Shown here piece after piece: positions 28,323-43,300 of a stretch of 64,000 nt of DNA. Location: positions 16,974,503 through 17,038,502 of the forward strand of contig NC_135551.1 in NCBI RefSeq assembly GCF_964340395.1, read 5' to 3'. Under the pieces are notes generated by a model. That model worked only from the letters and a program-made list of their open reading frames with translations, was not told where the DNA came from and made no database searches. Source of the DNA: Glandiceps talaboti (taxonomy: Eukaryota > Hemichordata > Enteropneusta > Spengelidae). Position numbers and translations under genes: made by a program. Each line of letters begins with the position of its first letter. Position 1 is the first letter of the stretch.

Positions 28323-31300
28323 CTAGATGGAGTTTTCAACTTTGTGGCAAAGTCCTTGGTAGTGATTGGATGTCACTTCAGTCAAACTGATCACCATTGG
28401 TCTTTCCTGCTGAGGTGAAAGTTCAATCTCCATAATGCAACAGAGGTCAATAAGAGCTTGTTGACACTGCTGTATTCCCTGCAAGACATAAAAATTGATA
28501 TAATAAAACACCATGCAGTATGACTGCTAGTGTGACATACTTGAGGTGTTGAGGTACTTGTAGCATTCTCTGCAGCTATACATTTGTGAGAGAAGCAAGC
28601 AAAAGTGTGCCATAAAACACACAAACATGACTAGATATACTTTGATACACCACACTGGTACAAATGTATCATGGAGTTGTTACAATATGTTTATCCCAAA
28701 ACAGCAAATCATGTGAAAACGTAACTGCATTCTTCTAATTTGTTGTACATTAGGGTTCATTTGCACATAAGTATGCAATATCATACTGAAGTGTACAACC
28801 AATAGAATGCATACACACCAATGCAAGTAACAGGTACATATTTGGTAATTTGGTGACTATTCATGGGGAAAAGGTTGCATACTGTTTACCTTGAAATTAT
28901 AGACGATGACCTTATAGTGACCTTCCTGTGTCTAGTGAATAACATGTATACCATATGTTTGTACTATATCGCTATGTATGTGAAGCATTTCCTTTCTTAA
29001 AACTACATCCAAAAAGTTGTAACATTGCATTTTTCTACCCGTAAATCAACACAACAAAACCTAATATATTTGAAATGCATTTTACTTACCTTCTGAAGTT
29101 TAGCCATGTTACCTTTAGATTCCTTTTTCATTTTCTGTAGCGAAAAAATTATAGTCACATGAAACCATGCAATTGTTTTTGGAATCAAAGAATCAAATGC
29201 TAGCAGTTCTCCAAATACAGACTTATTGACAAAATAGACCTGACTTAATTCAATTCACAACATATACATCACTATACATCATAACCAGCAGGTCAGAAGT
29301 TGGAAATGAATTTTATCTGTATGTATGATTGTATGTAAAGTTGATATCTACAACTTCAATAATCACCAAGTCATCGAGATGAGGACCACATTTCAAATGA
29401 ATCAATTTGTTTTTCATCTTACATTACATGTTTTTGATAATTTTGTATAAAGGTTAAAATTCACTTGGTTATTGAAACCATTCTTATCACACTGACCAAT
29501 TTATTATACAGAGCAACAGCTGTTACTGCACCAATAGATTTGTTATCATTACAAATGTGTGCTTGTGCGGGCACACATACACATGCATGTGCATGATGCA
29601 CACACTCAGTCACACATACATATACACACACAAATGTACAGGCAGACACCATCACACTGGAGCAGACACAAACAAAACATATGCACAAATCACATACACA
29701 AACAAACACACATACACATACACATGCATGTGCATGATGCACACACTCAGTCACACACATACATATACACACAAATGTAGACAGACATACACCATTACAC
29801 AGAAGCAGACACAAACAAACACACACATTTAATAATTTTAACAGTTGCCATGAGGTGTTCAGTCTACAATAAAATCCAATGAAAATAGTTTCTAACGAGT
29901 ACCAACTTTCACATCTCTGTACATAGAACACGTTAGGATCAATGTCTAGTCTCTCAAGAATACAACTACATACCTTCATCTGAGGAACAGAGAATCCAAT
30001 TAATTCTGTCAATACATCATCTGATAATACTACATCCAGTGAACTTGAGCCATCATTTATTCTAACTTTCATATTCCATACTGGTTGACAACTCAAACTA
30101 CTTAATAAAGTCATGATGAACCCCTACAATACAAAGGAGACATTTTATGATGACGATGATAAGGGTGACCTTTCAGTTTCTCATTACCTGACCTACCCAA
30201 ATTTTCAGTGCTGACATCAAAAAAAAAATTTGCCCACCCTTAATATTTTCTGGAACAGTGCCTTATCTGGCAAGAATAAGCGAGAATCTGGACTGTCAAT
30301 GTCATCTACAGTCATGGCAGCGACAACAACACTTGTTCACAAACAGAGCATTTCTTTCATGACGGAAGTTATGCATGTAGTGGGCTGAGAACATGACAAT
30401 GTAGAGAAGCTAGGAAAGGGCTTGTTACCAGAAATCCAATAAAAAGAAGATAGAGAGGAGGAAAAGGAGAGGTAGAGAAACATGAAGATGATTTTTTTTT
30501 ATTGTTTTTACTTTTTTTTTTAATTGACCGACCGACCCATAGTTGCTATGAAAAAGTAATGAGAAACATAAAAAAAAAGTCACCCTAAACCTAAATGTGC
30601 ATGATCTGTATGATGGAGGATTAAGACATAACATAAACCTCATACCACACTTAAGTACTACAGAAGTTAGGTTCACAGTTGACAATCTAGTTTTATTAAC
30701 ATATGAAGAGTTACATAGAAATCTGATGAAAATTGATAACCATTTAAACACTTCAACGAAGCAGGTTGACACTGTCAACAGAGTTGCTAGATGACGAAGC
30801 CCATAGCAGGCTATGCTGTGCTCATTTTATTTTTCTCTCATGTATTCTCTTTGACTTTCTGGGCCTGGGCATGAGAAATCTGTTATCACCCAATATCACC
30901 TCTTATTTTGACATATCACCGTTTGAGCTGTTTCCGCTATGTGACACTTGTCTGACTTTTGTCATCATGTTGCGGTATTAAACTGCACTCACCGGCGATA
31001 CTACAAAAGTAGCCTGGGATATTGGGTAATCACCTCATGTTAATCACTTTCCTACTGTGTATTTCTAATTCAACTAATTTAGCATCAGTGGTACACATGC
31101 ATAATAATATTTATTTACTGTCTGGAGCACAGCTCTCCTTTCCATCATCTTATGCTGGCAAGTTAAAGTGGCACAGTCTACATCTGATATTTTATTTTTT
31201 ACATTATTTATGTTCAATGTGCCCGCTAGTGATAGCCAAATTTTGTTGTTGTGAGTAAAAATGATAAAAACTATGATTTCTTGTGAGTCACCACATAGTA

Positions 31301-34300
31301 AGAGATAGAGGAAGACCAACTTTTGGTGCATCACTAGAAATTGTGTGTGTCAGTGGTGCGTCAAATTGGCTTAGACAGAGGGCACACTGTTTATGTTCCA
31401 TATGAAGAATTACTTCCAAGTTTTAATCGTCACTAGTACCGTAATAACCAGGAAAAGTGTAGCATTATGATAAGGTAAACTCAATGACTTCAGGATTGTA
31501 TCAAACAATACATGCATAATCCTGTCAATGCTATATAGTGATTTTCTACTAACTACAAGGTACATATTAACATGAGCACAACACTAGACGAGTTATGTGT
31601 ATTTAGTAATTTATTTAAATAGACAATGGCATTTCATGTTGTACTCTTTAGTGAACTGACATGTTGTGAGCCAATATTTAGGTCAGGGATTGGTAACACA
31701 ATTTCAACAATCAAAGGGCAACATTTATGGTCACAAAATATATGGTATTGTGTTTATATGCACACAAACAGCAGACTGGTATTTTTATAACAAGATGCTA
31801 AATACATATAAATTACAATTCAGAACAAGGAGAAATATTTGTCATTTAAACGCATATAATCATTGTACTAAAATACATATATTGCATGAATGCGAGCCTA
31901 AGACTGAATGCTACTTTGGGCAATGGTCACAAAATATAAGTTGCTTGTATAACAATTTATAATACCATACAAACAAAACACAATCAGTAGTGAAAGAATC
32001 AGTGGCCAGTTTTTTTTGCACAGTGACTGTACTGGTACCATCTATCTACGTGAGTGCTATCCCCCCCCCCCCCCCCCCCCTTCACTTCCCACATAAAATG
32101 CAGTCACACAGTAAGTTGTAATTCTAGCAGTATTTATGTTACAAAAGATATAATTATATAGGTGTAAATGAACAGAGTAATATCCTTTGCCAAAGAAGTG
32201 CTTGACTTTTGTACATATTTACATATTTACAGGTTCTGACTTGTTTTCAAAACTATGTCACTCATGACTGAGTGCTCAGGAACAATGCAATGTTCTTAGC
32301 GTGAACTCTCACAGGAACCTTTAGGTGCTTGAAGTTTAGTTAGTAAACCATGGCAACAGGACTAATGACTTATAAGTTAAGGGGGTTTAAAAGTTAATGA
32401 TTTCTGAGAATTGTTATTTAGTGGTAGGAGTACCACCTACTAAAATGGCGACTGCAATTCCAGACTTGGAAACATTTTTGAAAGAACTTGGAGAAGATTA
32501 TTTTTCCTGTACAATCTGTTTGGAACAGTACAAGAATCCTAAACTCCTGCCATGTGAACACACGTTTTGTGAGGAATGCTTGATAAAGATCGTTGAGAGA
32601 GAAGGTAGGTTGCAATGCTCTGTCTGTGATACACCCTGTGAGCTACCCAATGGCAAAGTAGCCGAGTTAAGAGGTAACTTCTTCATGAACTCACTGCTTG
32701 ATATTGTTGGAAGGTGCCAGCCAGCTGATGTGTCAGAACCAGTGCTTTGTGAAGGATGTGAAGAAAACACAGCAACAAACAGGTGTGTAGATTGTAGTGT
32801 CAATTTTTGTCTTTCATGTACCAAACCTCACAGAAAAATTGCCATGAGTAGAAATCACACCATCATCACATTAGAGGAATATAAAGAAGGAAATATTACC
32901 AGTCGGTTGCTACCACAAAAAGTCTACTGCAATGTTCACTCTGAGAATGAAGTCAAATACTACTGTGAGACCTGTCAAGTCACTATGTGTACTGACTGTG
33001 CCATGATTAAACATCGTACTGCTGAACATGTCCACAAAGAACTCAAAGAGGCAGCAGATAAGTACATTCTACAGTTGAAAGAAATGGTGGTGAAACTGAG
33101 AAAGAAAGAAAAGGAAACTGAAAGATGTAAATCAGAAGCCAAAAAGACCAGAGACCAACTACAGGTACAGTGTCAGGAAGAAGAAAAGAAGGTGAGAAAG
33201 AAAGCGGAAGAGATCATAGAGAAAGCAAGGAAAGAAGAGAAGAAACTGATTGAGGAGTTGAAGACAGACTATGGACAGAAAGTGAAAACTGCTGAAGTCC
33301 AAATAGATGAATGGGAAATGAAACATGGCAACATTTCAAGTACATGTGGTTATCTAGAAGCACTGATGCATCATGGGAGTGCTGCTCAGCTGATGACTAA
33401 TAAACAGCAAACTGCTCAGCATATGCAAGGCCTTATCACCATGGAAACAAAACCAAACGTAAAACCAGAAGTGATGGAATTCAAGCCAGCTGCAGCGGTT
33501 CCAGGACAGGGCATGCTGGGATTGCTGTGCAGAGAGACAGAGAAAGGTGAAATGACAACTAAAATTAGGCATGTGGGAGAGACATACAAGGGTCAATGGC
33601 CAAGAGGTGGTCCAAGTGATACTGGTATACTGAAACCAATAGCATCTGAGATATGTGCCTCCAAGTGCACTGTTGACAATCTTCCATCACAGTTATTAGA
33701 AGGTGAGTCAGGTGACATAGTGATCAGAACCAAAGACAGCCAGGGAAGACAAGTCATACCAACACCAGCTGTGAAAGCCGAGATGAGAAAACCAGATGGA
33801 ACAAAAGAAGATGTCAAAGTAACTGATAACAGAGATGGTACGCTAGTTTTCACAGTCAGAGGAGAAATGGAAGGCAGACATCAAGTTACCATGGCGATTG
33901 GAGATAATCGAATACATGGATCACCTTTCAATATTCCTGTCACTAAAAGATTAGTGAAGACCCTAGGAAAGGAAGGCAGTAGGAAAGGATGCTTTAATAG
34001 ACCAGCTGGTGTCATCATGAACAAAAGAAGACAATTTGTAGTAGCTGATGCTTGGAATAAGAGGATACAAGTTGTAGATAGGGATGGAAATCACATTAAA
34101 TTGATTACATTCACTCAGTTTAAGAATACCTTTCAACCGACAGATGTAGCAGTGTCAGATGATGGAAATTACTTCATGACAGATTGGGGTAATCACCAAA
34201 TAGTTGTAAGTGATCAGGATGGTAATCTCATCAGATGCTTTGGACAGAATGAAATGAAGTATCCACGAGGTATAGCTATCAGCCCTATAGATGGGGCTGT

Positions 34301-37300
34301 TTATGTGACTGACTATGATGGTGACGGTGACAACACTGACAAGACAACACACTGTATCTGTAAATACATCCAGAATGGTAAATATATCACTACAGTAGGC
34401 AGCTATGGAACTGGACCAGCTCAATTCAAAGGACCTGCACGTCTTTGTGTCAGCAGACAAGGTAGACTGTATGTACCAGACAAGAACAACAGTCGCATAC
34501 AGGTGCTGAACCAAGATTGTCAATTTCTGTACCAGTTTGGCGACTATGGAAAAGAAGATGGTGACCTGTATTGGCCTGGGTCAGTGGCTGTAGACAAGGA
34601 TGAATTTCTGTACATTACAGAAAAAGGCAATAAGAGAATACAGAAATTTGACAGTAAGGGTCAATTCATATGCCGCATTGATAGTGAAGAGGATGGTTTG
34701 GAGGGCCCAATAGCTGTGACACTAACTGATGACTTGCCTGTCAAATTAGTTGTGGCAGATGCCAAAACTCACTGTTTGAAGGTATTCACTCAATGAGGAG
34801 ACAATCCATCAACTCAACCCAACAACGGTACTTCTAAAAGTGACAAACTATGACAATATTAATGTTGTAGTACTTGTAAAATGACAGATCGAGAACATAT
34901 GATAGTTCATGCATAATTCTTCTAAAAACTGTTGACACTAAGAATGTATGCATAGACAACTCATAAAAATTAGAAGTAACTGTCAGTTTGCAAGAGACTG
35001 AATGCAGAAATGCAAACAACAAGGACCATGTATTCAAGGTACCCAATAACTCTTTGGCAGACATACAGTGCAGCTCAAAATCAGACTTTCAAATTGCAAC
35101 TTTGTTGATGACATCATCGTCTAAATGTCTACTTCCCTGTATGTGATTTGTAATCCTCTACAAATATACATATACTATGCGATGTGGTTCAACTGTTGTG
35201 GAATGCTCAATTCACTACAAAGACAGTGCGTCACCAAATGTCTCAACTGATGATTCCAGAGGCCTCAACAGCTGAACTTCAATGATGATCAAATCATCCT
35301 TGCAATGACTATCGTATATAAGGAACTGCTATTGTTTCCTTGTTTGTGACATTGAACTTGAATACCAAGGTGTAAATATGGTACAATCCTCTCAGTCTGT
35401 ATACAATGTGTATCATTTCAACAGTAACAGAATAATTGACTCACAAAACTGCATGGTCATGCTCCTGACTTGGCATTCAAATTTAAACGTTACACAGTGT
35501 GGCCATATGGATGAGGACTGGGTATTTATTTTGGATTTTTAATTTATCATGTAAAATAATTTAATCATGGCTTCCTTACTTGAAAAATCAATGTGAAACA
35601 ACATAAACCAAGTCCTTGTTTGTAGTTCAATCAATTGCAAAAGATTAATAAATGTGTAAAATTTTGTTATTGTATGCACAATAACAAACTTTTTACACCC
35701 TTTTTAGCTTCTAGGAATGTATTGAGTTACAAACACAGACTTTGTCAATGTTGTTTCACATTGATTTGTCAAGTAGGGGGCCATGATAAAATTGTTCTAT
35801 AAAATTAAAAATCCAAAATAAATACTAAATCCTCATCCATATTGCTACTTTACAATTAGACTCCCTGCATCTATATGAAAACCAACCTCAACTGATGTAC
35901 ATGGACAATGCTTGGTTTAAACTACAACAAAGAAAATGATGAGCATACTATAAATCACACTGCAGTATGTTCATCATGGAAACACTATTAATAATCAAGT
36001 TCTCTTTCTTGATTCATTTGCAATTGAGAAACATATCCCTTGTGCTCCTTCAATGTCCACATTACCCGCCAGTCTGACAGAATGATCCATATGTATTACA
36101 TTGTCATGAAAGACCTGGACATGTTGAATCAGCTGGAAGTTGCAAAGGTGTCCACTAGTGTGTTCTCTAACTAAACTAATTTGATACACCACAGACACAC
36201 AGTAATTTCTTGTGACACTAATATTTGGCATTCCCTGTCTTTTTCTATGTTTGTAAGTGGTTACAACAACAAAATGTTGTCTTTCATTAGACGGCACAAT
36301 AGTGAACACAGTTACAGCTAAAATGATGTAAGCTTGGTTTTTCACTCATGGGACATTACGTTTTGGACACAAGAGCTATACATATTTCAACTCTCAACTA
36401 ACAATAACAGAGATACACAATAAACACAGCAGGATCACATTGAACACTAATAAGCATTGCTATTCTTTCACAGTGCAGTATCAGGCCTCTACAAATGAAA
36501 ACATAAAGGACTTGATGATTTTTAATGGCTTCAATTGTTTATTTTCTAACTGATAATCAACATTTCAACTTGACTACTTCTATATCCCGACTGTGTAAGG
36601 CACCTATGTAATTGTTTCTTTTGCATTAGAAGTTGTCTGAGTGTTTGTATTAAATGTCATGTCACATGAGTGAAACGTCAAGCCTACATCACTTTAGCTG
36701 TAACATCTAGACAATGATCTTGCTATTGCATTTGATTCCAATGGTGAACACTGCTGACATCCTGTGTGTTAAGCTGTTATTCAGTTGACTTCTACATTAA
36801 AAAAATACACAAACTTTTATGATCTTGACACTGTCATGGTTACAAGACAATGAATACTTTGCCTGATGTCTGTAACTGATGCATAATGCCTAGCTATAGC
36901 AACGTAAACCATGTACAGACGCTGAAAATTATTATTGTAGACACTGCTGATCCTCTGACGTCTGTTGTATAATTCTTTCTACTATGTGACAGAACCTACT
37001 CTACGTCTCTACATAAACCACCTACAATGTATAGATTGATACACACTTTGTATTTATAATAATGGCTTTCATTTCAAGTACGTCATTGGCATGAAAAATA
37101 TAAAAATGTACAAGAGTGTATACTGTACATCTTTGTTTAGAGCTTAGTCTAAGACTAACTAAACACTAAACAATGATATACAGTATAGACAGTATACATA
37201 GCGACTTGGCCATCTGACACCACATACTGACTTGGTAATGTTCTGGCAAACAATATTTTCAAGCCAGACAGTAGCTACACAATAAACAGAAAGTTACAAG

Positions 37301-40300
37301 GAAACTTAATCTGAAGTCATCTTTCCTAAATCAATATTTTTTTCTCTATATGTTAGAAGCCTTTAAAACCTATACAAAGGTGGTGTTGCAAGTAGCAATG
37401 TACAATCCAAATAACAATGACAGAAGCAGTAAAACTAGAATTTGAATATACAGCAATCATCTGAACTATCTCACGCTATACTTTTACTTTAGTTATCATT
37501 AATATACAAGATCAATCTGATTACAATTTTGAAAAAAGGAGTCAAAGTTACAACTAACTGGAATGAAGATTATGACTGTCATCTGACAGAGCAGAGCGTA
37601 TCCATGGTTACCCAGATGGTCTGACATCCACTGCCTCCAGAGAGTCTGGGACAATACCGAATCAGCGATTGGAACAAAATGGATGTGCAGAGAGGTTGAC
37701 CCACAGTGTGACCTCTGTAGTAAAATCACATGATGACAACTCTGGCTAGTTAATCTTCTACAAAAGACAATTTTCAATAACGTTTCATACCCTGATTTCT
37801 GTGAAATATTTACAGAATTGAAGAAAATGAAAATTAGACGAGTCCAGTAGCAATTGCCATCTTACATTGCACCTTCATATCACTGACATAGTATTGGTCC
37901 AGACTCTGGAGCCAGCAGAAGCCAGACAGAGGAAGAGGAAGTTTGGGTAACAAAGACTTGGTAGAGCAGAGAGAACAGTGCTATCACTGGTGGAATAGTC
38001 TGCTTTGAAAAATGATTGCAACACATACTCCTGATTCAGACTTCTATACTGTATTATTCAAGATAGGATAGGGTTTCTAATGACAGCTTTATCCACTGTG
38101 TTCCAGAACAAAAACATCTAAGTTGTAACTCAAGACTGGTTATTAAATTTTACATTGTTGTCAATCACATGCTAGCTGTTTCATGTTTATCTATATTTGA
38201 ATGAGTGATTGAAAGGAGGACACCGTTGTACAAATTACAGACATTTATAAATAAACACCAGGGGTGAACAAATCATTTTGTGAACTGGTGGTCCCCGGAC
38301 AAGTGCCTTAAAATATTGAGTGGTCCTGCTGAAAGAACTAGTGGTCCCAAGTCCCGCTAATGTGAAACATTAAATCTTACCTATAAATCTGTATATTCAG
38401 ATGACTTTTTAACATAGTCATTAACAGTAAGGTGCTGGTCCAACAGACCAGACAAGGTAAAAGTTGTGTGGTTCGCCCCCAAAAAATCGCTAGTTCCGGA
38501 CCCAGGACCACTGGATTTGTTCACCCCTTGACACTCTGGTAAAATAACTCTATATGACTAGATGAAGATAAAAATATCTTTACTTTCTACAGTGGTATTC
38601 CCCTTTAACAGATTGCAAATACTGGATGGTGGCATGTAAAGTCAATTTATTCCAGTCAGTATCCTCGTAGCACTCAGGATGGAACAATCTGTATAAAATG
38701 ATCTGATGTAGGAATACAGCTTGACTGATTTATTTATCTTAATTTCCTTCATATATTGTCATTTGTTTTTTGTTCTGCTTTTTTGTTCTGGGGTTGAGTG
38801 CCACTAAATGGGAACAAAATACCGTAAATGGAAAAGAGACAACAATATACAAAGGAAGTGCAAGTAAATAAAGCTAGCGTGCTGTTTTCCTACAACATGT
38901 TTTAATCAGATTGGGTATGGAATCTGAATATAAGATTTACAATGATATTGTGTAGTGGTACATGGTTGAATTAGTGTTAGCTATAACAAGTCTTTGTCAT
39001 ACACATAATCCCATACCCCTCCCATACCCCTTCCCTCTGAAACCAAAAATTTCCAGAGTATGAAAGTGAAGAGAGCAAAAATAAATACTACATCGAGTCT
39101 ACAACCTAATTCACCTCACTGTGATTACATCAAGTGAGAATTCAAGTCAATCATCCAATCTGGCCACTGCTACACTTATATTTCTAAGACCTGTAAATTG
39201 TAATTTAAAAAATAATCACAGTGACAAGGGCACCTTTCTGATTCTCAGACTCTAATACCATCTCAACTATTCACATAAATGTCTATACGCACTCTACATG
39301 CTAGTGTTGTTGAAAGCAGCATGGGTATCCCACACAAGACAAATGAAAGCACACAGTCACTTTGTGATAAATTATCTCACTTAAAACAATGACGAATCCA
39401 TTGACTAATTTCTCAATAAGTTATTGCCACACACATAGCTAACACTCAAAAGACACTTTATACTAAATCAGTTCATCGGAAATTGAAACAAAGAGGATTA
39501 ATCTCATAGCAAGTCATGAAGTATTGTTTAAATTGTGACAGCGCCCTCTGTCACAACCTCAAAAATATCTTTCATTTTATGTGTAAAAAAAACACTATTA
39601 CAATACTCGAATAAACTGTATCTGTAAATTAATTTGAAGTCAATCAAATTTCAAATTTTGTGCTACATTCCTCCACTAACTTCTGTAACAGTTGACCCTA
39701 GATTAGAGCAAAGTTTTGTTTGACGTAATTTCAGCTGTGTTGGCATATCTTTACAGCTGTAACTTTGTTTCAAAAAGATTAATCAAAACTTCACTGATTA
39801 GAAATGTCAATTTTACCTTGATGTTTATAATCCTTCTTTCCTGTACTGGTAACTGGTTAACCACATCTGACAAGTAATCTAAAGTTACACCGTTGCAGTC
39901 TGAAGGATAGACAATACAAATTATTATTCTATATTGAATTGACCAAACAGTAAATTCTTAGTAATGCTGTGAGTTCATGTCGTAAGGATGATCCACTTAA
40001 AAATACAAAAGTTTCAGTTACAAGACTGTATACATTTCGCTGTAATGTGTAATAAGTAAAGTGTAAAGATACAGTCACTCTGTAAATCTTGAAAATATGT
40101 TAATTTCCTATGTACTGGTGTTTCCCTGACACTCAGTAAATGGAAACCTAAGTATTTTATACTAGGATTTCATTTTGGAACAGTGAAGCCATATTCTCAC
40201 TCAACAAAATAAGGGCACCAAACCCTAGATTGTGTGATTTCTGAGCACCCCCCCCCCCCCCCCCCCATAAAATGAAAATCACAAGCCAACCCACTTCATT

Positions 40301-43300
40301 TTATGCAAAGATTGTATGTATGAAAAGTCCAAAAGTGCTCTCTTCCTGGTCTCAACTGGCAATGTCAGGTGTTACCAGTCTCAGAGTCTTTTTTGTAAAA
40401 AAATTCAAAGGAGGACACCGATGGAGTCACCAAACCAATGAAGAATGTCATTGTATCTGATAACAAGGTCATAGCTAATCTTGTTTACTGCCTTACCTGG
40501 TAAGTTTTCTTCCTCTGTTATGTTTTTAAAATCTACATCATCAAAATCAACTTCCATGTCCACAAAGCAGTCAATATCATTACCTCTCATGGTGCTTACA
40601 GTTCTTTTGGTTGGTCCTTGTTGGCCCATTGGACTAGCAGTCCTTTCAATTGGTTCCTGTTTACAGACTGGACTTACAGTACTTCTGATTGGTCCTTGAT
40701 GACTGGCTGGACTAACAGTTCTTTTGATTAGCCCTTGCTGGTTATAAACTGGGCTAACAGTCCTCTCAATTGGCTCCTGTTTACAGACTGGACTAACAGA
40801 CCTTTTGATTGGTTCTTGCAGACAATTTGGACTTGCAGTTCTTTTGACTGGATTGGTTGTCTCTTGTCTACAGAGTGGTTTTAAAAATCCCTGTATACTT
40901 TGAGTACTAGAACTAGTAAATTGTCTATTTCTGGTTGATGAACCAACTTGTACACTGTCTGGTAATTTCATAGCTGTGGAATGCTTTGTACTAAGGCGAT
41001 TTTTCTTCTGATCTTGTCCATCGCCATGGGAATGATTCCTTTCCAAATTATCCACACTTTTAGTGTTTTGTTTATTTCTAAGTAGTAGAAAACTTTCAAT
41101 GCTAGCATCTTGATAATTACATTGTGGTTTATTTGAGAACTGTCTTCCCTTGCCGGACAAACTAGTAGTAGTACTGCTATCGGTCCTGGTACTAATAGTA
41201 CTGTCATTTGTCATTTTGTTTGGATTCTCAGTTTTTATTTGTAGTAAGGGAGTCTTTCTTTGTTCTTTATCATGTTTAATGGCATTGTGGTTAGTTGGTT
41301 GTCCTGAGGTAGCAGTAGATTCATCCTAGTGGTACAAAAATCAGAAAATGAAAAAAATGATGAAGGATTTTTCAAGATTAACTTGTTGTATTAAAGTTCA
41401 CAAGTCATCCTATACACATGTCTGGGTGAAGTACTCCTTTTATTTGTTGACAAATATGATTAATTATTTCACTACGTGTGCACATCACAATGTAAGCTTT
41501 TACCCATTACAGTTCCAACCACAATATGGAATATGATTTATATGCATACTGTCACAGTGCACCTTAGAGGAAGGAGCAGGATTTTCGTAAATTATGTAAA
41601 TTTCTGCCAGGACATAAAACATTGAGCATCCCTAGATACATGTACTTGCTAGGGACCCCAGGGAACATGTGTGAGAAGCAAACAACTGCAGTACTTTAAC
41701 TCTGAATGCAAAATAAAATATGTTGACAAATACATACTGCATAATTATGTTGAGATTTTAATATGTAATGGCAAAAAAAAAATGCATAAAGTTGTGTCTG
41801 TGTGTAAAATCACTACAGATCTGTAAAACCTGTCATTTTCAAATCATTATTTGCAGAAAAAGAACAAGCTGTGGTACCTGCATCTGTAATTCTATTTCAT
41901 CAAGTTGTTGTAAGACATCAGCGTCAAATAGTTCATCTTCATCATCCAAGTCCATAAAGTTATCTTCCATCGTTTCATGTCTTGGTGTGGGTTCCTGCCA
42001 TTTATTGTTGTGTGGCTGGGACACCATGCCTGTTGATGACTGTATATGCTGTACACCATGACTAGGCTGCTGCTTGAATTCATCTCTCTGTACTGTCTCT
42101 CTGTTTCCCCATTGTTGATGCGTTTGTCTTGTATTTGTATTTGACGGTCCTTGTGTATTGTTTGTCCTCTGATCTGATGGTCTATCAGCTCCACTGTGTT
42201 GTTGTATTCTATGCTGATTCAGTGTCAGATTCTCAGCTGTTAAGTCGATACTCTCAGTACTTCTAGACATCCTCTCTCTGTCTTCAGACCTACCGGCTAT
42301 CAAGTCACCATGAGGTAAGTCTGGTGCTTCAACATTCCTACAGTGATCAAAGAGAGAAATGTACAAAATTCTATCACACAATTATGCATCACAGACCTGC
42401 TGCTAAATATCATTATAGAGTATATGTGAAAAAGAGATTTTTTTACACTGAAGGGTATAGGCAATCAGAGCTCATGAATATTCAGTGTTAAACTTGAATA
42501 TATTATTTCTGCTGACTCCCATGATGCAATAGCCCATAGCAAAGATACCCTATGAAGGCACAAGATCAACTTGGTGTTTCTCTGAAATCAAAAGTAATTG
42601 TACTTGTAGGTGATGTAAAAATCATGAAATAACTCCAGAATCCATAGTTTATGAAAATGTCTCTAGTTCCTGGACTGGCATTCTAACCCTGCAACAGCCA
42701 TTATAGTTTACAATGACTTGATGTGAAGAGGGTTAAACAAGACGTGAATAACATGTTTATACATACAGTGCTCTTGATAGAACCATGACTTGTGAGTTGT
42801 CTTCCTGTAAAGTCTCTACTTCACCACCAAGTACTTTGATATTAGATGCAGTCAGTAAGAGAACACCTAGACGACACTGTATATTACCATGGATTTGAAT
42901 CTAAGGAAAACAAGATCACACACATACTTAAATTACCAGTTGAACTTTGTTGGTATATTCAAATCATTGAAAAAAAACAAGTGGTATGTGCAAGAACAGA
43001 GAAAAAGACAAGGGGACAGGGAGTGAAGGAGACAGACAGACAGATGGACAGACGAATGAGCGAACAGATGGACTGATGGACGGACGGACAGACAGGCAGA
43101 CATACATACAGACAGACAGACAGACAGACAGACAGATACTTCCATAATCCATGACATACTATTACCTTACAACCGGGCTGCATGTCAACATCAAGTTCTG
43201 GACATGGCCTATACTCCATTCCCTGCATAGTTTGACTCCCATCTGTCATTTGTAACATCAACATCCTGCTGGAGTTAGCCTGCCACTGTCAAAATCATTA

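Larger units (their letters stand above)
34797..39816. other. RMI1 intron 8, 3' of the nested TRIM gene
   Basis: Contains the foldback element (35505), hAT-like copy 4 (36153) and the TIR element (38260). The rest (36310-38255, 38530-39816) shows no gene. The TRIM 3' UTR must end here; AATAAA at about 35647 lies inside the foldback. Confidence 0.55.

Noticed and set aside
42933-43264. ORFs SVCLSVCLSVC
   Set aside because: (GACA)n repeat read through; only 43166-43285 is coding, as RMI1 exon 4.
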